A DNA stretch of 64,000 nucleotides, taken from contig NZ_OY771430.1 in NCBI RefSeq assembly GCF_963674565.1, positions 5,456,001-5,520,000 on the forward strand, in the 5' to 3' direction. This document shows, in pieces, positions 51,241 to 59,196 of this stretch. The notes beneath the pieces are model-generated. The model was not told the DNA's origin. It saw only the letters and a program-made list of their open reading frames with translations, and searched no databases. Source of the DNA: an uncultured Carboxylicivirga sp. (GTDB lineage Bacteria > Bacteroidota > Bacteroidia > Bacteroidales > Marinilabiliaceae). How positions within the stretch are numbered: position 1 is the stretch's first letter; each line of letters begins with the position of its first letter. A program made the position numbers and the translations under genes.

Positions 51241-54200
51241 GTGCCATTGGGCTTACTGTTAATAGCATATATGCTTGTTCTAATTCCAGCAGTTCAAACA
51301 CGCATTGTTTCTTATTTGACCAATCAATTATCTGAGGAATTTAATACAGAAATTTCTGTTGGTAAAGTTTATATTAAGCCTTTTTCAAGTGTTATTCTTA
51401 AAAATGTATTGGTAAAAGATCAGCAGAATGATACTTTAATGTTTGTTGAATCCCTCACGTCTCATATCGATTCTGTTTATTTCAGAGATAAAAGAATTTA
51501 CTTATCAAGCCTCTCAATAAAAAAGCCTTTTATTAATATTTATCAGCAAGATTCGCTTTTTAATTATCAGTTTCTATTTCAGAAGAGAAATCAACCTGAT
51601 ACAATTGCTAATTTATGGAAGTTTGGAGTTAAGTCGGTTAATTTGACGAAAGGGGATGTTGTTTTTAAAAAAACAAAGAAAGATCCAATTCTGATCAATG
51701 GTGTTGATGTTGTATTAAGTGAGATTCGTAAGGACAGTGTTTTTTCATTACGTCTGGATGAATTACGTTTGACTGAAAAGGGTGGATTTATTGTTCAAGG
51801 GGCTTCTGGCTTAATTAGTGCCGGAAAAGAAAATTTGACTTTAAGTCAGATGCAGCTTAAAACATATAATTCCAGAATTGATTTGGATAGTTTGTTCATT
51901 CACTATGATAATTCGAAGAATGGACCGGAAAAACTGGATAAATTTTACATCGGGTTAAAGCCATCCTATATCTCGCATCGTGACTTGGGCTTATTTGTTG
52001 ATTTAAAGCAATTGGGTAATCTGCCGTTTAATATTTCGGGTGAAGCTTATGGCTCTATAAAAAATATTAAAGGCCGAAATGTTCGTTTCGATTTTGGTGC
52101 TGAGTCTTCCATTTCAACCAGTTTTGATATAAATGGGTTACCAAATATTAATGAAACATTCCTCTATTTAAATATAAAAGACCTATATACTACTCCAGCT
52201 GATCTTCGTTATATCATGGCATATGATAAAGTGATGGCCTATCAATTACCAAAGTCTTTGGATAATTTAGGTAATATTCATTATAAAGGAAGTTTAACTG
52301 GATTTTTAAGTGATATTGTTGCTTTTGGTGAGTTTTCTACCGATTTAGGATCGATCACTACTGATATTGGTTTGAAAGTAAACGATAACCAAGGTCTTGT
52401 TTTTGCTGGTAATATTGCCACATCTGATTTTAATGTGGGCGGAATTTTGGGGGCCTCAGAACGGATGGATCATTTATTTATGGAGGTCTCTATTCGTGGA
52501 AACAGAAAGTCATCCGACTCATTTTATGCTTTTATGGATGGAGTAATTGATTCGTTGGAAATCAATCAGTATAATTATAAGAATATTACCCTAAACGGAC
52601 TGTTTGCCAATAATAAGTTTGATGGTTCATTCGGAGTTGATGATCCCAATGGAAAGTTGGCCTTTAACGGTAAAATTGATTTGTCGGAAGAAGAACCAAA
52701 CTTTGATTTTAAAGCCATTATTGAAGGTGCAAAACTGGATAAACTAAATCTGCTTCCAAAGATTGAGGACAATGAACTGTCTATGGTTTTAACATCTAAT
52801 TTTACAGGTAAAGATATTAATGATGTTATCGGTTATATTACAGTTAATAATGCTGAATTTATTTCACCGGAGCACAATGTAAAGATGGACTCTTTATTGT
52901 TGATTTCTGTAAGGGAAGGAGATGAAAAACATATTGTTTTACAGTCAGATTTGATGGAAGGTGATTTAATAGGAACATACAACTTTACCTATTTCAGACA
53001 AATCTTTATAAAACACTTACAGCAGTATCTGCCGGCATTAGAGAATTTATTACCTCAAAAAGAAGTGAGACTGCGCGAGAATGATTTCACTTTTTCATGT
53101 CGCTTGAAGAAAATGAGTGAATTGATGCATTTACTTCAACCAGATCTTATGGTTTCAGATGATGGTATTGTGTTGGGTAAATTTAATAGTACGGAAAACA
53201 TTCTCGATCTTACTGTTGAATTGGGTGAGTTTGAATATAAGAAATTAGTTCTGGTTAATCCGGAATTGCAAATAGCCTCAAATGATAAGAATGACCTCTC
53301 GATTATTACAAGATGTAAAGAGGTTCTGTTGAATGAATCGTCTCTATTACAAAATTTTAGTTTACACAATTTGCTTTATAACGATTCTGTTCAGGTTAAT
53401 GCCTACTGGAATAACTGGAGCGAGGTGAACAATAGTGGTTCAATACATGCAGCCGCCAATATAAAAAGTAATAGTTCAGGCCTTTATGCTTCTATCAATG
53501 TCGAACCTTCATATGTGATGGTAAAGGATAGTATTTGGGAGATTCAGGCAACCCGCATCAATTATCATCCCATGGGATTATCAATGAGGAATTTCAGAAT
53601 TCATCATAATAACCAGGAATTGGGTATTAATGGATTCTTGCATAAAACAGCAGAAGATGGATTGGAAGTGCATATGCAGAATATCAGACTTGGCGATATT
53701 GTCTCCGCTCAAAATGTTGAAGGTTTAAGTCTGGATGGATTATTGAATGGTAACGTTCATATTGCAGATTTTTATCGGACACCTATTGTTACAAGTGAAT
53801 TAAAAGTTGCAGATTTTGTATTTAATGATGATCAGATTGGAGACTTTTATCTAAATACCGACTACATGCCGGCAGAAAAAAGACTGGCAATAAACTCCAA
53901 AATACAGAAAGGGGAGAGTCAGCCTTTGCTGGGGGGCGGATATCTGGATATGAATACTCTGGCCATAGATCTCAATTATAAACTTGACAGTTTGGAAATT
54001 GGGTTTCTTAATCTTTATTTAAAGAAGATTATGCAGAACCTATCCGGAACAGCCTCAGGAGATTTGGCTGTTCAGGGTAAGATTACCGAGCCTGAGTTGG
54101 TAGGTAGAGTAAATATCAATAAGGCATTTTTTGACGTCGACTTGTTGCAAACAACTTATTCAGTTTCTGATTCGATAATATTCAGACCTCATCAGATTGA

Positions 54201-55620
54201 TTTTAGATCGATGACGGTGCGTGACAGGTATGGTAAAGAAGGATCATTTAATGGTGTGATAAATCATACCGGGTTTCATAATATGACCTATAATCTGGCA
54301 TTACTTACTAACAATATGTTGGTTTTGGACACCAGGTTTAAGGATAATCCTATCTATTATGGAACTGTGTTTGCTGATGGCAACATGTCCATAACAGGAA
54401 GAACAGATGATTTAATAATTGATATCAGTGGGCAGACCAAGAGTAATACTCTTTTTTATATTCCTTTAACAAGCGATGAGGTTATAGAAGAATCAAATTT
54501 TATTCGATTTGCAAAACCTAAGCTCGACCAGTATGAAGCGATTAATGAAGAGCCGGAAGAAGATTATTTAACTGATTTTTCAGGAATGACGGTAACAATG
54601 GATTTGGATATTACACCAGATGCACAAACACAAGTGATCTTTGATTCTAAAATTGGTGATATTCTTAAAGGAAGCGGAAATGGGAATCTTCAGATAAGGA
54701 TGGATAAAGAAGGTGGCGTTAACTTTTTTGGTGATTTTAGTTTTGTTGAAGGTGATTATTTATTCACGTTACAGAATGTTTTGAATAAACGATTTATCAT
54801 TAATCAGGGAAGTAAGATACGCTGGGATGGTGATCCGTATGATGCAAAGATTGATTTGAATGCAACTTATAAACTGAAGGCCTCATTATATGATTTGGTT
54901 CGATCGACTATTACGGATGAACAAATGCTTCAGGATTATAGCCGACGAATTCCTGTTCATTGTAACCTGTTGTTGAATGATCGATTGATGAAACCCAACA
55001 TTAAGTTTCAGATTGAGACTCCTTCTGCTCAAAAAAATAACCAGGATGTAATTGATGCGTACATAAATACAGAAGAAGAATTAAACAGACAGGTTTTATC
55101 ACTTCTGGTATTGAATAGATTTTTTACCGATGATAATTTATCAAATACGGTTTCAGATGGAAACCGATCAACGGGTAACAATGCTGCCTTGGTTACTACT
55201 TCTGAGATGTTGTCGAATCAGTTAAGTCACTGGTTGTCACAAATTAGTAATGATTTTGATATTGGTGTAAGTTATCGGCCAGGAGAAGAGGGCATCTCCA
55301 ACGATGAAATAGAAGTAGCTTTGTCGACTCAGGTTTTTAATAACAGGGTTACCATTAATGGTAATGTTGGTTACGGACAAGATAATACACGTACCAGTAA
55401 CCTTATTGGTGACTTTGATGTGGATGTTAAGTTAAATCAATCAGGAACACTAAGAGGTAAGGCATATACAGTTACCAATAACGATATTATCTATACTGAA
55501 TCGCCCACGCGTCAGGGGGTTGGTATTTCCTTTAAAGAGGAGTTTGATTCGGTTAGAGAATTGATGAGAAAATATTGGAGGAAATTTACTGGTGAAGGTA
55601 AAAAGGAAGATGACGAATAG
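51241..55620 (+). CDS. tamB: TamB-like translocation/assembly (DUF490) protein
   Basis: A 1459-residue periplasm-spanning protein. An N-terminal TM segment (about residues 1-20) is followed by an AsmA-like domain and long beta-taco repeats, and ends with a DUF490 domain (about 1000-1440; DVDLLQTTYSVSDSI, GDFSFVEGDYLFTLQNVLNKRF, QLSHWLSQISNDFDIGVSYRPG). TamB-like proteins move phospholipids or assist outer-membrane assembly. The GTG start is uncertain: the open frame extends upstream to about 51172 and encodes a basic stretch (KRVKNIKKNIKIG) that looks like a real N-terminus, but it contains no ATG, GTG or TTG. Followed after 34-94 bases by an ExbB gene. Confidence 0.9.
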   Translation: MPLGLLLIAYMLVLIPAVQTRIVSYLTNQLSEEFNTEISVGKVYIKPFSSVILKNVLVKDQQNDTLMFVESLTSHIDSVYFRDKRIYLSSLSIKKPFINIYQQDSLFNYQFLFQKRNQPDTIANLWKFGVKSVNLTKGDVVFKKTKKDPILINGVDVVLSEIRKDSVFSLRLDELRLTEKGGFIVQGASGLISAGKENLTLSQMQLKTYNSRIDLDSLFIHYDNSKNGPEKLDKFYIGLKPSYISHRDLGLFVDLKQLGNLPFNISGEAYGSIKNIKGRNVRFDFGAESSISTSFDINGLPNINETFLYLNIKDLYTTPADLRYIMAYDKVMAYQLPKSLDNLGNIHYKGSLTGFLSDIVAFGEFSTDLGSITTDIGLKVNDNQGLVFAGNIATSDFNVGGILGASERMDHLFMEVSIRGNRKSSDSFYAFMDGVIDSLEINQYNYKNITLNGLFANNKFDGSFGVDDPNGKLAFNGKIDLSEEEPNFDFKAIIEGAKLDKLNLLPKIEDNELSMVLTSNFTGKDINDVIGYITVNNAEFISPEHNVKMDSLLLISVREGDEKHIVLQSDLMEGDLIGTYNFTYFRQIFIKHLQQYLPALENLLPQKEVRLRENDFTFSCRLKKMSELMHLLQPDLMVSDDGIVLGKFNSTENILDLTVELGEFEYKKLVLVNPELQIASNDKNDLSIITRCKEVLLNESSLLQNFSLHNLLYNDSVQVNAYWNNWSEVNNSGSIHAAANIKSNSSGLYASINVEPSYVMVKDSIWEIQATRINYHPMGLSMRNFRIHHNNQELGINGFLHKTAEDGLEVHMQNIRLGDIVSAQNVEGLSLDGLLNGNVHIADFYRTPIVTSELKVADFVFNDDQIGDFYLNTDYMPAEKRLAINSKIQKGESQPLLGGGYLDMNTLAIDLNYKLDSLEIGFLNLYLKKIMQNLSGTASGDLAVQGKITEPELVGRVNINKAFFDVDLLQTTYSVSDSIIFRPHQIDFRSMTVRDRYGKEGSFNGVINHTGFHNMTYNLALLTNNMLVLDTRFKDNPIYYGTVFADGNMSITGRTDDLIIDISGQTKSNTLFYIPLTSDEVIEESNFIRFAKPKLDQYEAINEEPEEDYLTDFSGMTVTMDLDITPDAQTQVIFDSKIGDILKGSGNGNLQIRMDKEGGVNFFGDFSFVEGDYLFTLQNVLNKRFIINQGSKIRWDGDPYDAKIDLNATYKLKASLYDLVRSTITDEQMLQDYSRRIPVHCNLLLNDRLMKPNIKFQIETPSAQKNNQDVIDAYINTEEELNRQVLSLLVLNRFFTDDNLSNTVSDGNRSTGNNAALVTTSEMLSNQLSHWLSQISNDFDIGVSYRPGEEGISNDEIEVALSTQVFNNRVTINGNVGYGQDNTRTSNLIGDFDVDVKLNQSGTLRGKAYTVTNNDIIYTESPTRQGVGISFKEEFDSVRELMRKYWRKFTGEGKKEDDE

Positions 55621-55714
55621 AATAATCGTTAAATCTTTACGTTTACACAATTGAATGATAGGTGCAGTTTGCATTTTTATTATTTTAGCTGATCAGAAAT
55701 CTAGAAATATAACA

Positions 55715-56410
55715 ATGAATTTATTACTATTTATACAGTCAACAGCCGAGAATCTTGCTGATGTAAACCTCGAAGAGGGAGCAGAACAAAGCATGAATTA
55801 CATTGAGATGGCCATGAAAGGTGGATGGATTATGATTCCACTGCTTTTATTATCGGTTGTTTCGGTATATATCTTTTTTGAGCGCTATATGGCTATTAAA
55901 AAGGCTTCGAGAGAGGATGACGGATTTATGAATAAAATCAAGGATTATATCCATGATGGTAAAATCGATTCTGCTATTGCCTTATGCCAGTCGCATGATT
56001 TTCCTATTTCCAGAATGATCGAAAAAGGAATTACACGTATTGGTCGTCCATTAAATGATGTAAATACGGCCATCGAGAATGTAGGTAACCTCGAAATTAG
56101 CCGATTAGAAAAGAGTCTGCCAACTTTGGCAACAGTTGCCGGTGGAGCTCCTATGATTGGTTTCCTTGGTACCGTAATTGGTATGATCCGTGCCTTTTAT
56201 GACATGGCTAATGCAGGCAATAATATTGATGTGAGTCTACTTTCATCAGGTATCTATACTGCAATGGTAACTACTGTGACTGGTTTGGTAATTGGTATCA
56301 TTGCTTATTTTGCCTATAATATTTTGGTGGCTAAAGTTGAAAAGGTTGTCTTTAAAATGGAAGCGCGTACCATGGAGTTTATGGATCTGTTGAATGAACC
56401 AGCTCACTAA
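55715..56410 (+). CDS. exbB: ExbB/TolQ-type proton channel subunit
   Basis: About 231 residues from the ATG at 55715 (an upstream ATG at 55655 would add 20 residues of unusual sequence). Three TM helices are visible: GGWIMIPLLLLSVVSVYIFF, LPTLATVAGGAPMIGFLGTVIGM and TAMVTTVTGLVIGIIAYFAYN, the last two holding the pore-lining Thr/Ser and Pro residues of the family. Together with the two ExbD genes and a TonB-like gene that follow, it forms a proton-motive-force transmission complex at the inner membrane. The gap to the first exbD is 3 bases. Confidence 0.94.
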   Translation: MNLLLFIQSTAENLADVNLEEGAEQSMNYIEMAMKGGWIMIPLLLLSVVSVYIFFERYMAIKKASREDDGFMNKIKDYIHDGKIDSAIALCQSHDFPISRMIEKGITRIGRPLNDVNTAIENVGNLEISRLEKSLPTLATVAGGAPMIGFLGTVIGMIRAFYDMANAGNNIDVSLLSSGIYTAMVTTVTGLVIGIIAYFAYNILVAKVEKVVFKMEARTMEFMDLLNEPAH

Positions 56411-56413
56411 AAA

Positions 56414-56803
56414 ATGACTTTAAAGCGAAGAACAAAAATAAGTGCCAGTTTCAGCATGTCGTCCATGACCGACATTGTGTTTTTATTGCTGATCTTTTTT
56501 ATGATCACATCAACAATGGTGCATCCTAATGCAATCAAACTGTTGATCCCCAAGAAAAGCACAAAGAAGGTCGTTGTAGATACCTATCTAAATGTGAGGG
56601 TAACGGCATCAGGCCGATTTGTGGTAGATGGAAAATGGATGGGTAGTGATCAGGTGGAAGGCAGTCTGACCCGATTATTTGCTCGAAACGATAATTCAAT
56701 TATTCGTTTGCAAACAGACGCTAATGCTTCAACAGGCGATGCTGCCCGGGTACTGGATATTGCTGAATCGAATGGTGTAAAAGTAATCTTGGATATCAGG
56801 TAA
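56414..56803 (+). CDS. exbD: ExbD/TolR biopolymer transport protein (first)
   Basis: A 129-residue protein with a single TM helix carrying the essential aspartate in MTDIVFLLLIFFMITS and a periplasmic ExbD domain (DGKWMGSDQVEGSLTRLFA). Starts 3 bases after exbB and its stop overlaps the next gene's start by one base (TAATG). It forms the H+ pathway with ExbB. Confidence 0.93.
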   Translation: MTLKRRTKISASFSMSSMTDIVFLLLIFFMITSTMVHPNAIKLLIPKKSTKKVVVDTYLNVRVTASGRFVVDGKWMGSDQVEGSLTRLFARNDNSIIRLQTDANASTGDAARVLDIAESNGVKVILDIR

Positions 56804-57198
56804 TGGGACTGAAAAAAAGAAGTAAGGTTGAATCAGGTTTCAGTATGTCATCGATGACTGACATCGTGTTTCTGTTGTTGATATTCTTTATGATCACATC
56901 AACCCTGGTGACTCCTGTTGCTAATAAAAACCTGTCTTTGCCTAAGAGTGATCATCAGGTGTCGGCCAAGCCCAATACTACTATTTCGGTAACAGCTGAT
57001 CAGGAATATTTTGTACAGGGTGAAAAGGTTTCTTTCTGGCAGATAGAAAAGAAATTACAGGAAATATTAGCTGATAGTCCTGAAATGTATGTTGCTTTAC
57101 ATGTTGATGAATCGGTACCTTTTTCGGTAGTTGGTAAGATACGGGATATTGCTATCCGCAATAAATATAAGTTGATTTTGGCCACACAAGCCAAGTAA
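56803..57198 (+). CDS. exbD: ExbD/TolR biopolymer transport protein (second)
   Basis: A 131-residue paralog of the preceding gene with the same N-terminal SMSSMTDIVFLLLIFFMITS-type helix and Asp, but a distinct periplasmic part (EYFVQGEKVSFWQIEKKLQEI). Two consecutive ExbD genes are frequent in Bacteroidota; the two may form a heterodimer. Two bases before the TonB-like gene. Confidence 0.93.
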   Translation: MGLKKRSKVESGFSMSSMTDIVFLLLIFFMITSTLVTPVANKNLSLPKSDHQVSAKPNTTISVTADQEYFVQGEKVSFWQIEKKLQEILADSPEMYVALHVDESVPFSVVGKIRDIAIRNKYKLILATQAK

Positions 57199-57200
57199 AT

Positions 57201-58100
57201 ATGGATGAGAAAAACAAACGATACGGTGTAATTGGTACAACAGTATTTCATTCTTTACTGTTGTTGTTCCTGATTTTCTTCGGGCTGTCTTCTTTGCCCA
57301 AAGGAGAAGAGGGCATACTGGTGAGTTTTGGAGATACAGTATTGGGTCAAGGGCCTGAGGAGCCAAAAGAATCTGAGGCTGTAAAGCAGGAGCAGGTAAC
57401 ACCACCGCCCGTTAAAACACCGGAACCCACCCAACCGGATCCGATAAAAGAAGATATCAAAACACAGGATTATGATGATGCTCCTGTTGTAAAATCGGAA
57501 GCTCAAAAGCAAAAAGAGAAAGAAGAAAAGGAACGTTTGGATAAAGAGCGTAAAGAACGCGAAGAGCAGGAAAAGATTCGTCAGGCTGAATTGGAGCGTC
57601 AACGACAAGAAGAGGCTGAGCGAAAGCGAATAGAGGAAGAAGAGCGCAAGCGTCAGGAAGAGCTGGACCGACAGGCGGCTGAAGCACGAGATAAAGTGAA
57701 AGGAGCCTTTGGTAAAGGAACAGGTGATAATACCTCTGAAGGTAATACTGGTGGCACTGGTAATCAGGGGCAGACAACAGGTGGAAATACTACTAACCGA
57801 ACCGGCTCAGGAAAAGGTAATTCCGGTAATGGATTCGATTTAACAGGTAGGAGTCTGGTTGGAGGATTGCCAAAGCCGACATACAATATTCAGGAAGAAG
57901 GAATTGTTGTGGTTGAAATAACGGTAGATCGCAATGGTAATGTGATAAATGCAGTACCTATTCTGAGAGGTTCAACAACCCAAAATAATTACTTGCAGAG
58001 TAAGGCTATCGAAGCTGCAAAAAAGGCAAAATTTAATGCTGATAAGGAAGCTGCTGCCTATCAAAAAGGAACCATTACTTATCATTTTGTTTTGGATTAA
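57201..58100 (+). CDS. TonB/TolA-like energy transducer
   Basis: A 299-residue protein: N-terminal TM helix (about 13-33), a Pro-rich stretch (PPPVKTPEPTQPDPI), a long Glu/Lys/Arg/Gln coiled coil (about 95-170), a Gly/Thr/Asn linker and a C-terminal TonB-type domain (about 225-299: VVVEITVDRNGNVINAVPIL, KAKFNADKEAA). The coiled coil makes it TolA-like, while the C-terminal domain is TonB-like. It links ExbB/ExbD/ExbD to an outer-membrane partner. Which receptor it energises is unknown; TamB upstream is an intriguing but unproven partner. Confidence 0.88.
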   Translation: MDEKNKRYGVIGTTVFHSLLLLFLIFFGLSSLPKGEEGILVSFGDTVLGQGPEEPKESEAVKQEQVTPPPVKTPEPTQPDPIKEDIKTQDYDDAPVVKSEAQKQKEKEEKERLDKERKEREEQEKIRQAELERQRQEEAERKRIEEEERKRQEELDRQAAEARDKVKGAFGKGTGDNTSEGNTGGTGNQGQTTGGNTTNRTGSGKGNSGNGFDLTGRSLVGGLPKPTYNIQEEGIVVVEITVDRNGNVINAVPILRGSTTQNNYLQSKAIEAAKKAKFNADKEAAAYQKGTITYHFVLD

Positions 58101-58276
58101 GCTATCCTTTGTTTCCAAACGAAGGGTTCATGTCAATTCAATTCCTACCGAGGAGTAACTAATGTCGTTAGTCGTTTTTGGTGTATTATATTCTATTATC
58201 TAGAAGCGAAGCGTTCTAACTTCTATTATCTTTTATTTGTAGGAATAGATGAGGATGTTTGGAAATATTGTGATAC

Positions 58277-59047
58277 TTAAAAACGCAATTCAAACACGCC
58301 TAATACTTTCATTGCAGCCAGCATAACAGCAACTAAAAGGATATAACGTATTGGTTTTACGCCAATCTGTTTTGCATACCTCGATGCAATAAAAGCTCCT
58401 GTTGCGTTTCCTGCTGAAAGTATGAATCCATATAAGTAATTAATATGCCCGGCCCAGATAAATACAATTAATGCTATTGCTGTGTAGCATAAGACTATTA
58501 AAACTTTTACAGCATTGGCCTGAATCAGATTATAACCAACTCCCAAAACCAATCCGGCAAGGAGAAAGAAGCCAACTCCAGCTTGTATAAATCCACCATA
58601 GAAACCAATTAAAAAGAAAATGACCAGTTGCCAGTAAGTAGGTTTTCCTTCAATCTGTCCGGCTTGTTCTTTTACCCATTTGTCTGGTTTAAACAGAATA
58701 ACAAAAAACATGACAAACAATAAGGCGCCGATAAAGTAATTCAAAGCCTGTTCGCTGATGTTGATGGAAAACAAAGCTCCGGCAAGTGATCCAACCAATG
58801 CCGGTAAAACTAAATAAAGGTTACTCTTATAATCCAGTATCTTTTGTTTTCGAAAATTACGGACAGCAACAATATTCTGAATAAATATGGCCACCCGGTT
58901 GGTGGCATTCGCCTGGTGAGGACTTAATCCCAGAAACATCAACATGGGCAGAGTTATCAAGGATCCGCTTCCGGCAAGGGTATTGATAAAACCCGCAAAT
59001 AGGCCAGCAAGGATTAGAAGAAGAATATTAATAACTGAAATGTCCAT
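58277..59047 (-). CDS. TauE/SafE-family permease
   Basis: A 256-residue membrane protein with about eight TM helices and family motifs: AGLFAGFINTLAGSGSLITLP at the N-terminus and GFYGGFIQAGVGFFLLAGLVLG in the middle, the two duplicated G-F/G-G motifs of the fold. Members export sulfite, sulfonates or organic acids. It stands alone between the TonB operon and the OMP pair on the minus strand. The 59091-59135 stem-loop lies upstream of it. Substrate unknown. Confidence 0.9.
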   Translation of the reverse strand: MDISVINILLLILAGLFAGFINTLAGSGSLITLPMLMFLGLSPHQANATNRVAIFIQNIVAVRNFRKQKILDYKSNLYLVLPALVGSLAGALFSINISEQALNYFIGALLFVMFFVILFKPDKWVKEQAGQIEGKPTYWQLVIFFLIGFYGGFIQAGVGFFLLAGLVLGVGYNLIQANAVKVLIVLCYTAIALIVFIWAGHINYLYGFILSAGNATGAFIASRYAKQIGVKPIRYILLVAVMLAAMKVLGVFELRF

Positions 59048-59090
59048 ATGGTAAAAGTACGATAAAAAGCTAATAGCTGTGAATGTTTAG

Positions 59091-59135
59091 AGGATCGCAT
59101 CTTATTTTACAAGTTGTTTATTTAGATGCGATCCT
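59091..59135. other. Long stem-loop upstream of the TauE/SafE gene
   Basis: The perfect 12-base inverted repeat AGGATCGCATCT / AGATGCGATCCT with a 21-base AT-rich loop has no T-run on either side, so a terminator is doubtful. The sequence AAAAGAACGGTCC a few bases later (59145-59157) echoes AAAAAGAACGGTTC at 62814-62827. Confidence 0.55.
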
Positions 59136-59196
59136 AATAAACAGAAAAGAACGGTCCTTTAAGCTAGCAGGCAACAGCTAGCAGCTATAAGCTTTT

